Assembly (NCBI GenBank): GCA_018398765.1
Contig: JAHBMJ010000610.1
Coordinates: forward strand, 2,893-44,537
Direction of reading: 5' to 3'
Length of the DNA stretch: 41,645 nt
Source: Chromera velia
Lineage: Eukaryota > Sar > Chromeraceae
Shown in pieces: positions 21,301 through 31,839 of the stretch. The notes beneath the pieces are model-generated. The model saw only the letters and a list, made by a program, of their open reading frames with translations. It did no database searches and was not told where the DNA came from. The position numbers were made by a program, and so were the translations under genes. The stretch's first letter is position 1, and each line of letters begins with the position of its first letter.

Positions 21301-22064
21301 GCGCGGAAGGGCCCCGGATTCCCACCGAACGATGAGTGCCTTGTGGTCTTCCGCATCCAGGCTGCGAGGGCAGCAGCAGCGGCGTTCACGTCGACTGCAA
21401 ACTTGGGAAGCGCTTGGAGGAAGGAGGCGAAGGGGGGGAAGGGAGGGTTGCTCGGGCAGTGCAGAGAGCATCTGAGGATTGCCAGATGGTCAGTCAGTCC
21501 GTCATTCGGACACCAAGTCGGCTCTTTTTTTTTTTTTTTTGCAAGATAGGCCTTTTTAGGAAGACTTGGCTTCAGGCTACACTCGGAATTTGAAAAAATA
21601 AAATGAACGAACTCTTTTGGTTCTGTGTGTGGTCCGCGAAGTCGATCTCTTCGTTTCGTGTGTGGCGGTGAAGATGCTCTGAGGGGAGGCGGACTTTCTG
21701 CTAGACTACTGCAAATGAGTCATAAAGGTAGACATGAATACCGTCAGGTATGCACGTGTGCATTTCTTTGTCTGTGCACAACATACATTTTTTACGTGTG
21801 ATCTCACACATGCATCGATGGTTCACGTATCAATTGTCGTGTGTATCGGTGAATGACTGCAGCGTTCATCAGGCAGCCTTCGGCGGAGGTTCCACTTGGT
21901 TTTCCTTCCGGTACAGAGAAGAGGTGGCGAGGAGCGCGAGCTCGATGGGCAAGGAGGGGAGGGACGCGTTCAAGTGTGCCTTCACAGAGGTGATCAACCT
22001 CGCGAATTCGAAACTGAAGAGCACTCGATATATGATGGACCAGAAGTACAGAGACGACAGCTAG
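18350..22064 (+). CDS. SET-domain lysine methyltransferase (SMYD-like), six or seven exons
   Basis: Exons placed from GT-AG sites with matching phases: 18350-18612, 18719-18740 (22-nt microexon, tentative), 19184-20103, 20424-20622, 20664-20720 (optional, see separate entry), 20851-21488 and 21863-22064 (TAG). The product is about 747 residues, or 766 with the optional exon. SET motifs appear in order across exons: GVGLFATKDLHPGQ (exon 1), FFNHSCEPN (end of exon 3), GGDELCISY and the post-SET FSCICPAC (exon 4). These bind S-adenosylmethionine, the target lysine and zinc. No MYND finger is seen between the SET halves; instead residues from 19338-19612 are an almost pure Glu/Asp tract. The C-terminal part is helical and rich in Arg/Glu, where SMYD proteins carry a TPR-like bundle. 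Substrate (histone or other protein) cannot be read from sequence. The exon 1-3 joins are the least certain part. Confidence 0.85.
20664..20720 (+). other. In-frame 57-bp cassette exon duplicating the post-SET zinc motif
   Basis: Between exon 4 and the next exon of the SET gene, an AG acceptor at 20662-20663 and a GTGGGC donor at 20721 enclose 57 bases with phase 0 at both ends. They encode KGLIKWPCTCPACAQKTRE. This copies the end of exon 4 (FSCICPACAREARE followed by the same GTGGGCT donor). A third, degenerate copy (CTCPACP) lies at 20778-20798, has an in-frame TAA upstream and no acceptor. The cassette could be included, skipped, or used instead of the exon 4 end. Confidence 0.55.
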
Positions 22065-23795
22065 CATTGAAGCGGGGGCCTGGAGGAGAGGAGGCCGTCC
22101 TGCACTGTCTTTAGTGTCTCTCTGGTCCTTTGTCGGGCCAGTATGCATCTTGCCTAGGCATAGGTCCTGTCCGTCTATTATGGCCAATCTGTTGCAAGCG
22201 CAAGCCCCTCGGACTAGGCCGCCGCGCCTAGCTTATACTACTCCACGGTGCACTGTAGGTGTTGCAAGAATTTAACGAATTTTTCAATTTTCACATACAG
22301 AATGCATGTACAATTGAGTGCAGACTACACTGTAACAATTCACAGTTTTGTAATTCGTGGTCATGCTGCTGACTCATGCACAAACGCTGTGCGGCCTGTG
22401 CCGATAGGCGTGGTTTATTATTATTAGCTTAAACCGATATGTGTAGAAAAAACAGCTCAAGTTAATTAAGGGGCTGTTTTAGCGGCTCTTCCGAGCCTCC
22501 TGAACGGCCCTAGGAATGGCCCTCTTCGGAAACAACGCTTTAGTATAGTTTCATACCAAAGTATCTTTACCAATATTAAAATTTAAAATCAAATAATGAC
22601 TCTAATTTGAAGATTTGCTGCATTTTTCATTTCAATTGTATATGCTGACATAATGTTATGAGTCTGTGACTAGGTCTGTGACGGTGTCTATTATGACAGT
22701 CTATAGCTAGCTGTCTAGTACCCTAGCATACCCTAGCTCTTTTTAGCTAGCTTTTTAGTCCCAGCTAGGCTTCTAGCGGGGCTTATACTACTAGTAGGGC
22801 TTATACAAATTAGGTTTAAACTAGAGATTGAAGTTTTGTCATCTAGTTTGTCATGTATATAGTCAGTACTGCAATCTCTTATACTATAATTCTCATATTA
22901 AATTGCGTTCAATCTAAATAACAGATGACTTCGATCCTATTGACTGCATGCGAGCATAATGAATCCTATACATACATGTTGTCTGGTTCGTACGACTCCC
23001 CTGGATATTACGCCCACTGTAGTACTAATGCCACTAACGTGGTCTTTTCACTATTATATGCATGACACAATTAGATATGTGCAATTCAAGTGATAATTGT
23101 CTATCAGGGTCACAGCGAGTCTTCACAATACTACGAGTGGCTATACGGGTTTTAAGCTAGGTTTTAAGCTACTCTACAAAAACTGTTCTAGAAAATGTTA
23201 TAATTAGAACTTAGTCTTTGTTAGAAGACTATATACATCTAGATATACATATTAAAACATCATTGTTAGTTCTTTAGCTACTTTTATGTTGCCTATAACG
23301 CTAGTCGTAATGCTTAAATTTTAATTAGGCTAAGTTAGGCTTCTATGATACACATGTAACCAGTTGGTTACCAATCCTAACTGGGCTAAGGTAGGGAAAA
23401 TGGTAGGTTATGAGGTTAGGTTATAAGTTATTGACCCTCCAGTTATGATAACCGGTCATAACCGGCGGCTAGGCCATGCCTAAAATCGATTTTTGATTTT
23501 CTTTTTTTTTTTGATTGATTTTCGATATGAAAAATTTGGGCCCAGTTCAGATCTCCCACTTAGGAAGGGCTCCAGTTCATAGTTTAGCTTAGATAGAAGC
23601 CCACCATATCGTACCTGTTGAGTTGCGGCGTCGACTGCCCAAATCATACCCAGAGTAGCCTAAACGTTGCCCAGACCTTATCAAACATTATATAAGAAGT
23701 CTTACTGACTCCCAATGACTCCAAATAATTCCAGAGTACTAAGACTAGATTACATTTTTTTCATATCCTAGTTCGTATCATAATAATATCATACA
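22065..23795. other. AT-rich intergenic island, no gene seen
   Basis: From about 22400 the sequence is AT-rich and dense in TAG, CTAG, TTAA and TATA words, with no open frame of note on either strand. It extends to the target site of the retrotransposon at 23796. It may be old, heavily mutated repeat DNA (inference). Confidence 0.7.
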
Positions 23796-23800
23796 ATAAT

Positions 23801-24097
23801 TATGGGCCTGGCTTGGCGTCTAGGACGGGCGATGCGCCATGCACCGTAGCTTGCGGAGTGGCGACGCCGCGAGGCACGCGCATAAATGGTGTTGCATGTT
23901 ATCATGTAGCATTCTGACGTGGCCTGACGTCAGAAAGGATCAGTCTGCCTGCATGCTGGTTTGATTAAGGTGGCAGCATCTGATTGATGAACTGATAGGA
24001 GAACTCTTCTAAGTTAAAGATTCTAAACAGTTTATAATGAATACAATTAAAAGCGTTCACTGAACTGTACCCCGTCTAAGCTTGTATACAGCTTACA
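23801..24097 (+). repeat. 5' LTR
   Basis: Begins TATGGGCC where the 3' LTR has TGTGGGCC, so the usual TG terminus has become TA. Ends in CA. It is 297 bp, with 25 differences from the 3' LTR: 24 transitions and one transversion in a hand alignment. Confidence 0.92.
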
Positions 24098-24100
24098 GAG

Positions 24101-24114
24101 TGGTAACGCAGAGC
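24101..24114 (+). other. Probable primer-binding site, initiator-Met-tRNA type
   Basis: TGGTAACGCAGAGC starts three bases after the 5' LTR. It resembles the TGGTATCAGAGC type of site complementary to the 3' end of initiator tRNA-Met, with a small internal difference. Confidence 0.6.
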
Positions 24115-24148
24115 TTTGTTCGACTGGGGAGGCTCTTGTGTTTTGAAC

Positions 24149-25188
24149 ATGGAGATCTCTGAACAGTTTGCCTCGCAAGTTAGTGGTGTTCTGCAGAACA
24201 TCGAGCAGAACATCTCTGATTTATAGCAAGGACAACAGCAGACAGCGCAGGTAGTGACGCAGACATAGTAGGCAGTAGTTGAGAATCGTGAGTCACTGCA
24301 GGGGGTGATTGCTCAGCTTAGAGCAGTCACCCAACAACAACCAGTACAACCACAGCCCATGTTTCCGGACAACATGCAGCGAGGCACCCAGGCTGGGGTG
24401 TCGCTTCAGGGCTCTGAAGAGAAGGATCTGGCTCCCAGAGTGACTCTAAAGAGGCCTGAAAAGTTTATTGGACGCCGTGATCAGACTAAACAATTCCTTA
24501 TCAATGTGGAGGACTACTTTACAATCGCACGGGTACCTCTATCTCGGCAACTCTTCCTTGTGAAGACCTTTCTCTCTCCGGAGCTTAAGGACTGGTATGA
24601 CTTGAGGACACAGCGGGGTATGGGTTTTGCAGATTGGCCTGCCCTGAGAGAGTGGCTTCATGTCTGACTCACTTTTTATGACAAGCATGCGAGAAGGACA
24701 GCGAGGAAGAAGATTTGAAATTCGTTCCTGAAGTACACTGGTATAGTCTTTCGCTACAACGACGAGTTCGCCCAGCTTGCTCGGAAGGTGACTGGCGCCA
24801 GTGAGGTGGACTTGATCCAGAACTACATCGATGGACTCCCTCCAGAAGTCAAGTTTAAGACCGACCGCACAGAGCCCCAGACACTGGACGATGCGATGGC
24901 CAGAGCTCTCGACATGGAGTTGTGGCTGAGTACGGACAGTAGTTGTAGGGGCTTTGGTCGAGGAGCGAGAGGGTATGAAGGGGTAGTGATTCCTGTGGAT
25001 TCGTCTTTCAGAAGGGATCCACATGACCTGACCGGTCCGGCCCTCGCGCCTTTCAGGCAAACCGGAACTCGATCACGGGAGGAATGCCCCTATGTCATCC
25101 CGCTATTCCTCCGGTGGTCTGGATGGAGAGATGGAGAGAGAAGCGCTGTCTCTTGTGTGGCCGCAAAGGTCACTAAATGAGGGAATGC
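24149..25188 (+). pseudogene. gag: Retrotransposon gag region with stops and a frameshift
   Basis: The frame begins at an ATG at 24149 (MEISEQFASQVSG) and continues as a Gln-rich then capsid-like sequence (FIGRRDQTKQFLINVEDYF). It is interrupted in the same frame by TAG at 24224 and 24266 and TGA at 24665 and 24716. After a frame change a CCHC zinc knuckle follows at 25147-25188 (C-x2-C-x4-H-x4-C), which itself holds a TAA at 25174. The knuckle binds element RNA in functional relatives. Inactive here. Confidence 0.75.
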
Positions 25189-25435
25189 GGGATGGGACCA
25201 CGTCTCCCTCCGCAGGGAGTTATGCAGGCTCTTGACACCTCGCGGATGGGACTGTCTCTGCCTTCGCGCTCTGGGGAGAGAGACAGATGGGAAGCAGGGA
25301 AGCAGCCCATCTTCTCCCACATCATTGGGTCGAGAGTTTGGGCATACAGGCACTCAAGGTCACTTCTAGTCACCGTCCTTTGGCGGGTCTCCTCAACCAT
25401 ACCACCCTCGAGCTCAACCGGCGCGTAGCCTAAGG

Positions 25436-27159
25436 GTGGGATCAAGGCGTGTCGCAGAAGTGAGGACGATCCGCGGGAGGAGTAAAGAGGACGACGTCGT
25501 TGTGGAAAGTGATGCTACGGTACGTAGAGAAGCAGCAGAGACAGCAGGACAGAAAGGTGATCAGATAAAAAATGAACTGGATGAGGATGAGGATGATAGT
25601 TTTGAGACTGGTTTTGTTTATCAAGGCACGATCGCGGGCGTTCCAGTAAGAGTGATGTATGACATAGGAGCAGACAATATTTTTATTGATCGCCAGATTA
25701 CACACAAGTGTTAGTTGTATGTGCGCAGGTTTGGGATACCACTGAGCTGTAGGGTCGCCCTCAAGGAGACCGGGAGACGAGAGGTCAGTGAGTATGCACT
25801 TGTAATGCCTCTTTATATTCAGGGATACAGAGAACTGTTGCTGCATTGCTTACTGATCTTGATGGTCACGACGTGATCCTTGAAAGAAAGTGGAGTGACG
25901 CACATGAGCCAGAACTCGGTCACTGGTCTCGTTTTCTTCGGTTTTCCTTTCGAGGGGAAGAAGTGATGTTGAAGGGGGGTTGTTATCAGGAAGAACAAGA
26001 ATGCCCTCCTGTGGTGTCGAATGTGCAAGCAAAACGAGCGATTCAAAAGGGTGCCATCTGTCACGTGGTGAGACTGGAGACGGCACGACCGCCTGCACAG
26101 CAGAGTGACTGTATATTACATGCGACAGAAGTCAGTGAGGGGAAAGGAAGGGAGAGAATGAATAAAGGGAACTTTGGGTCTGGATTTCTCTCTTCTCTTC
26201 CGTCTACTCATCCTGCTCGGTTGACTGCTGATTTGTCAGATGTACATGCTTTTCTTGCTCTACTAGATGAGGAAGTGCCGCATGATGTAAAAGAGATTGT
26301 GGCTGAGCATGCGTCTCTCTTCCCTGACCGACTCTCTGAACTACCGCCGTCTCGAGGTCCTGATCTCGATTTCAAGATTGAGCTCGAGCCTGGTCACTCT
26401 CCGCCTGCCTGCCCTCCATATCGATTGTCTGTGGGAGAGCTGGATGAATTGAGGAGGCAGATAGATGCATATATAAAGCAAAGCTTCATTCGTCCGTCTG
26501 CTTCCCCGTATGCAGCACTTATCCTTTTTGTACAGAAGAAGGACGGAATAATGAGAATGTGTTATGATTACACAGGATTGAACAAAATCACAGTGAAAGA
26601 TAAACATTCTCTGCCGCACCCACAGGATTTGATCGATCGATTGCACAGAGCGAGATACTTTACAACTCTCGACCTCCATCAATATTATCATTAAATGCGC
26701 AAGAGAGAGAGTGACATCCCCAAAACAGCATTCACCACACGATATAGATCGTATGAATGGCTCGTTGTCTCGTTCGGTCTGACGAATGCACCGCCTGCCG
26801 CCCTGCATTTGATTCAGTATGTTCTTCGTTCATGTCTCAAATTGAATCCGTTTGTGTCTGTGTTTCTCGATGACATTCTCATTTATTCACGCACGAGGAA
26901 GGAGTATAAACAACATGTCAGGACTGTTCTGCGCTTACTGAGTGAAAATAAATTGTATGCAAAATTGTCGAAATGTCGTTTCATGCAAAGTGAGGTAGTG
27001 TTCCTCAGGTTGAAGATCTCGAGAACGGGAGTGAGGCTAGAGACCAGCAAGACGGATGAGGTCAGCAGGCAGATGTGGGATGGAATTGAGGAGTGGAATA
27101 AGGCTTTCTCAGCAGTGAGAGGAGTTAGCTGGAGAGAGTGGTCGGGCGTAGCATTCTGA
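25436..27159 (+). pseudogene. pol: Retrotransposon protease and reverse transcriptase region, broken
   Basis: 25436-25714 holds an aspartic protease remnant. The catalytic Asp is kept, but the expected D-T/S-G-A reads DIGA (ATA at 25664). A new frame from 25846 contains the linker DVILERKW and RT motifs: YRLSVGELDELRRQI, VQKKDGIMRMCYDY, GLNKITVKDK, then YFTTLDLHQYYH, a TAA at 26692-26694, and in the same frame FGLTNAPPAALH and the catalytic FLDDILIYS (FLDD at 26863-26874). The sequence ends shortly after the RT connection, with no RNase H or integrase. The TAA stands where gypsy RTs usually have Gln. Confidence 0.85.
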
Positions 27160-27457
27160 CTTGTATGCATGCGTAATGGATCGCTTTTATTGTTCTGCTT
27201 TACTGAGATATAGATGTGTGGACTGGGTTTGAGAGTGACTGTCACTGTGTGCGTGTGAGTGCCATTGTGTGTGTGTATGTCTGAGTTATATGGATCTGCT
27301 TTGGTATCTCTGCCTGCAGTTTTGTTCGAGAAGTTCGGAGCTCGATTTGGTATATATGTGCGCAGTGGTTTGTGAGAGACTTTCTGAGTTTGAAAGTCAA
27401 GTTGAATGGAGAATGAGAGGCCGAGCGTGGACGTCGGCATTTTGAGTGGCGGGCAGA

Positions 27458-27754
27458 TGTGGGCCTGGCTTGGCATCTAGGACGGGCGACGCGCCATGCA
27501 CCGTGGCTTACGGAGTGGCGACGCCATGAGGCATGCGCATAAATGGTGTTGCATGTTGTTATGTAGTATTCTGATGTAGCCTGATGTTAGAAAGGATCAG
27601 TCTGCCTGCATGCTGGCTTGATTGAGGTAGCAGCATCTGACTGATGAAGTGATAGGAGAACTCTTCTAGGTCAAAGATTCTAAACAGTTTATAATGAATG
27701 CAATCAAAAGCGTTCACTGAACTGTACCCCGTCTAAGCTTATATACAGCTTACA
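27458..27754 (+). repeat. 3' LTR
   Basis: Starts TGTGGGCC and ends TTACA, followed by the target duplication ATAAT. A clear polypurine tract is not seen immediately upstream; the best candidate is the weak purine run near 27408-27420. Confidence 0.92.
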
Positions 27755-27759
27755 ATAAT

Positions 27760-28148
27760 AACATAATATGCCAGTGCTATGAATATTTTCATGGCATATA
27801 GCTTTTATACTACGGCTTCTAGGGCTTTTATAGGTTTTATACACAATTTTTTCAGTAATAGCTGAATTTTAGACTGAATTAGTATATGTATCTCTTTATC
27901 TAGGTGTCTATGTAGTTCGATGATTTTCGATCAAAAAATTTTGATATTGACATTTTTTAGGGGAGCAAAGTGGGACTGTCTGATTTAGTCAGGTCCTCGG
28001 CAAGGAACAAACATGCAACGAAAGCTTGATTAGTCAAATACAGATCACAATGTATTGATGACTCAGGGACACCACCTGTGTCATGTACTCTACATTGATT
28101 TTTACGTACACGCGTACACACGTCCAAATACACGAATGCATGCGCACG

Positions 28149-28229
<81 letters not shown>

Positions 28230-28430
28230 GCACACACGCACGCACGCACGTACGCACACAAGAAGACACTTTCACACAAGACACATGCAAAAAGACTCGA
28301 AAGAAGACGTCCAAGGAGATGTACACTTTCCGCTCACTACTTCGAGACCTTCCCAACGTGCCCATCTACTGTATCCCATCATAAACCAACAAAAGAGTGA
28401 GGTCCAGTAGTTTCATGCACTTCAACAGAA
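27760..28430. repeat. AT-rich flank and CT/CA compound microsatellite
   Basis: 27760-27960 is an AT-rich island. 28148-28260 is a compound microsatellite of (CT)n, (CA)n, (CT)n, (CA)n and CGCA words. Open frames across it reflect the simple repeat and are not called. Confidence 0.8.
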
Positions 28431-28438
28431 CAAGAAGC

Positions 28439-28553
28439 TGTGCATGGACTGAAAATCAAACCAACAAGACAGCTGTGCATGGACTGAAAATCAAACCAAC
28501 AAGACAGCTGTGCCTGGACAGAAAATCAAACCAACAAGACAGCTGTGCATGGA
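28439..28553 (+). repeat. 35-bp minisatellite, about 3.3 copies
   Basis: Units at 28439-28473, 28474-28508 and 28509-28543 share tgtgcatggactgaaaatca and a following aaccaacaagacagc. A partial fourth follows. The third unit has two changes. Since 35 is not a multiple of three, it is unlikely to code. Confidence 0.95.
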
Positions 28554-29139
28554 GTACACCCATCAAAGGCATCCAAAACTATCAGCCACCTGTTTCCACG
28601 ACCAGAAGATGAAAACGAGTGTCATCACAAAACCACTATAAATTGCTTCAACCACACACCTCTCTCTCTTGCAGAGCTCTTTCCTGACTAACCACTGGAG
28701 CCCTGCCTACCTGCCTCGATCAAACCCCCCTACAGATCAAAAGCCGGATCGCAAAGCACTCAGAACCAGCCGGGTCGAGTTCGAGTCAGGTCAGGTGCTG
28801 TGAAACTCATGCAGCTGAAGACCTCGTGTAGACGGGTTGAATGAAGTTGTGGCTGTGTCCCAACCTCCGATTTCGCTTCCGTCTCTCTTTCATATTCGCC
28901 TCCCGTCTGGGGAAGAAGCGGCCCAACAAGGCGCAGAGAAGCACAGGGAAGCACAAGAGTGCACGCATGATGGCTTCAGACAAGTCACCTCCTCTCTGTC
29001 TATCATCCTCCCCTTTCTGGCAGCAGCTTCGAAGCAAAGAAGAAAAGTCCCAAAGAGCTCAAAACTCAACTGGGGCCCGTACAGCCATTCAGGCCGACTA
29101 GCGCTGATCTATGCAAACAGGGTCCTCTAAAGACCCTCC
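28554..29139. other. Spacer or 3' region downstream of the RGG-box gene
   Basis: Frames of up to 97 codons exist on both strands (for example 28837-29130 plus) but overlap one another and show no family motif. No supported gene. Confidence 0.4.
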
Positions 29140-29748
29140 TTAGTCGAAGAGATCGAACTCCATGTGCTCCTCTTCCTCTTCCAAGGAAGGAAAGGCATTG
29201 TGGACAGCCCTGCTGCTACCCCTGCCTCTCCCTCCACCGATGCCCCCTCTGCTGCCAGTACTACTCCCCCCCCTCCCTCCAGCTGAACTTCCTCCTCTCC
29301 CCCTGATGATTCCTCCCCCCCTCCCACCATTAAGGCCACCCCCTCTGCCTCCAGGATGCTGAGTAATGCGAGCAATGTCCTCCAACATCTTCTTCACTCT
29401 GTCCGTGTTCGGAGTCGAACTGGCACTGCCTCGAGCTCTTCCTCGACCCCTCCCCCTCCCCCTGACGCTTCCTCTGGAGCTTCCTTGAGCTGCTCCAACG
29501 GTGCCTCTGAATCCTATCGGATTGATCACTTGAGGAGGTGGGGGAGGTGGAATTGTATCCCAGTCGTCCCGATCTTCTCCTGCTTCAGTCTTCCCTCCCC
29601 TTCCACCCCTACCTCCCCTCCCTCCCCTCGCCCCCCTCCCTCCTGTCCCTCCTTCTTCCCCCACCTTCCCTCCTCTACCTCCTCTTCCTCCGCGAAAGCC
29701 TCCACCACCTCTTCCCCTTGCAACCTCAGTCTCTTTGCCACTACCCAT
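29140..29748 (-). CDS. RGG-box, glycine/arginine-rich probable RNA-binding protein
   Basis: A 202-residue frame from ATG at 29748 to TAA. Two RGG-rich blocks (about residues 11-55 and 85-190, with GRGGRGGRGG-type runs) surround a short acidic segment with a Pro run (DRDDWDTIPPPPPP, about residues 59-72). A small helical segment (DRVKKMLEDIARI) lies near residue 120, and the protein ends in an acidic tail, FPSLEEEEEHMEFDLFD. RGG boxes bind RNA and are targets of arginine methyltransferases. No RRM or other folded domain is visible. A possible AG acceptor 56 bases upstream of the ATG means the gene may have an earlier exon. It is transcribed divergently from the nucleotidase at 30370. Confidence 0.6.
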   Translation of the reverse strand: MGSGKETEVARGRGGGGFRGGRGGRGGKVGEEGGTGGRGARGGRGGRGGRGGKTEAGEDRDDWDTIPPPPPPQVINPIGFRGTVGAAQGSSRGSVRGRGRGRGRARGSASSTPNTDRVKKMLEDIARITQHPGGRGGGLNGGRGGGIIRGRGGSSAGGRGGSSTGSRGGIGGGRGRGSSRAVHNAFPSLEEEEEHMEFDLFD

Positions 29749-29802
29749 CTTGGTCTTTGTTGTAGATTTAGCCGTCTCCTCAGTCTGATGTAACGAAGTG
29801 GT

Positions 29803-30369
29803 CTACAGTCACCAGAAACTCAGGCGAATTCGGAAGCTTCCACTGCCTGTATATGACCTTTCTATGATGCGACAGTCGAAGATCGTGTGAACAGATATAT
29901 ATTAATAAAAGACTCGCACCATTCAAGGGATTGTCAATTGAAATAGATCGATCGACTCTGCTTTAATTTTTGAGTTTCGCAATGTTGCCAACATGCAATC
30001 ATTGTTGTGGCATGCATGCGCGGACTTGCGTACCCGATTAATCGGCTCTGTGAATGCATGCAGGGAGCTCCGCGCGCGCAATTAAGGTGTGCATGCGCTT
30101 TTTTTGTGCGTAAGGAGCGCAAATCGCGCGAAAAAAAAATCTCCTGCATGTTTTTTCTTTCTTTCAAGATCGACTCACACAATTATAATAAGAAGGGTGC
30201 TTTCTACTTCAACTAAGCCCGCCAATGCTGGCAAACAGCACTACCCGCTTCAGTATGAGAGGGTGATGTTCCGACCGACTCGTCAGAATCACATCCGGTC
30301 TGTCAGAAGAAATTTGAAGCATCCATTTCCGTCTCCTTTCACAACCGACGGAGGATTCACTGTTCTGTC
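29803..30369. promoter_or_regulatory. Divergent intergenic region with palindromic and TGCATGC elements
   Basis: This ~600-bp region separates the two oppositely directed starts at 29748 and 30370. It contains CCGATTAATCGGCTCTGTG at 30034-30052, TGCATGC words at about 30012 and 30056, and a GC-rich gcgcgcgc tract at about 30070. The 19-nt element recurs with one mismatch at 37003-37021 between another divergent pair. Promoter function is inferred from position. Confidence 0.45.
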
Positions 30370-31649
30370 ATGCGCCTCCTGTTCTCTCTGCTCTTCGGAG
30401 CACTTCGAATAGGTGCCGCAGTGGACGAGTTAGATGTTGCAATTCTGCTTGATGCCGGGTCGAGTGGAGTTCGGGTGAAGCCCGTTCTTCTTCCAATCGT
30501 GGGAGGCAAAGAGAAGGTCGAGGAATTGCATGCACCTGCAAACGCATGGAAACCGTCAGAGGCCTGGAAGATCCAAGAGGTGACATCAGAGGAAGACGTG
30601 AGAGACAGGCTGGAAGCCACCCTAACTGAGGCAGCCACAGAACTTTCAACTCTGATCCAAACAACCTTCAATGCCCCTGTCCCAATACGCAGGCTTCACC
30701 TGATTCTGCCATGGGGGCTACGGGGGGATTGAGAAGACTGGAAGAGACCCAACAGCAGAACATCATCAGAAGCACGCAGAAAGCGTTAGCATCTTTGTCT
30801 GCTGTTGTAGAAAGCGTATTTGGAAATCCCAAAACAATCACGATGGAGGCAAAAGTGGTTCCTGTTGAGAACGAGGCTCTCCTCGGGTTTCTCTCTGGCG
30901 AATGGGTTTTTCAAAACATCGCCCAAGAGACTGGGACCCCTCTTGTGCTAGACCTAGGAGGAGAGAGTCTTGAAATGACAGGCAAAGATCCAATTTCCGG
31001 TCAGTCCACCACCCTAGGAGAGGATTCCGAAGGGTACGGCTCCAAGGCCCGTAGACGCGCTTACAATGAAGTAAAGGGCCTCAACGACCCCTGCTCTACA
31101 CTCGCACCAGAGGCCCCCGCAGACGAAGGACGCTTCAAAGCATGCGTCGAATTAATGCAGAAAAATGGTCTCATTCCCAAGACTGCATTCGAGAAACACT
31201 TCGGGCCAAACGGAGCGGCACCCTATTCGAGAGTACAGGCAATCGCAACTTTCGAGTGGGCCCCCAAGAGAGCTGTCGAGCTGGTCACTGGCGTAGAGGG
31301 GGAACGCGACAAGGTATGGTGCCCATCCGAGCTTGTTGATGTTGCCACAAAAGCATGTAGCAAGTATCATGAGCTCTACACGAAAAACCCACAAACGTGC
31401 ATTGAGCTCGCGTACGAGTATCTGATTATGACCGATGTCCTCCACATGGCACCAGACGAAAGAAAAACGTATTTCTCTGGCACAGTAGCAGGACGTAAGC
31501 TTGGATGGCCTTTGGGTCTTGCGTTGAAGGCCTTCGGTCTGTCTTCCCCTCCTTCAGGGGGACAGCAGCCTGAGACGAGTCCAGAAGGGTCCGGATCATT
31601 TCTCCAAACAAAAAGGCTCAGAAGGAGAACGTCTGTGAAGAGTAAGTAG
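30370..31649 (+). CDS. GDA1/CD39-family nucleoside phosphatase (apyrase), frame break at ~30700
   Basis: Starts at ATG 30370 with a signal-peptide-like sequence (MRLLFSLLFGALRIGAA), then apyrase conserved region 1, LLDAGSSGVRV. The first frame ends at TGA 30730-30732. Conserved region 2, GATGGLRRLEE, is read in the next frame from 30711, followed by a region-3-like ENEALLGFLSGEW, region 4 DLGGESLEM and a region-5-like GRKLGWPLGLAL, ending at TAG 31649. The family removes phosphates from nucleoside tri- or diphosphates, in the secretory pathway or outside the cell. About 426 residues in total, a usual length. The break needs a single-base change or a very small intron near 30690-30712, and may be an assembly error. 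The C-terminal tail is basic. Confidence 0.8.
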
Positions 31650-31743
31650 CAAGCTGCATAAAAAGAGAGAGAGAGAGCCATTGCATGTGTGTACGGAATC
31701 GTACCCGTCAAGGATGTTTATCAGGTCACGCAACCATAGTTCC

Positions 31744-31748
<5 letters not shown>

Positions 31749-31809
<61 letters not shown>

Positions 31810-31823
31810 CTCTCTCTCTCTCT
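31749..31823. repeat. CT and CTTT microsatellite
   Basis: (TC)n followed by (TTTC)n and again (TC)n, about 100 bases downstream of the nucleotidase stop. Confidence 0.95.
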
Positions 31824-31839
31824 CCTTCTCCTCTTATGT

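Larger units (their letters stand above)
23801..27754 (+). mobile_element. Ty3/gypsy-type LTR retrotransposon, degenerate and deleted
   Basis: Two 297-bp LTRs (23801-24097 and 27458-27754) flank about 3.36 kb. The 5-bp target duplication ATAAT lies at 23796-23800 and 27755-27759. The order is primer-binding site, gag with a zinc knuckle, protease, then reverse transcriptase, as in Ty3/gypsy elements. RNase H and integrase are missing: after the RT the sequence passes in about 390 bp to the 3' LTR. Several in-frame stops, at least one frameshift and a changed protease motif show that it is inactive. The LTRs differ at 25 positions by my count (about 8%), so the insertion is not recent unless mutation was accelerated. 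Confidence 0.92.

Noticed and set aside
28439-28553. CRISPR-like array
   Set aside because: The 35-bp units are directly adjacent without spacers and the genome is eukaryotic; it is a minisatellite.
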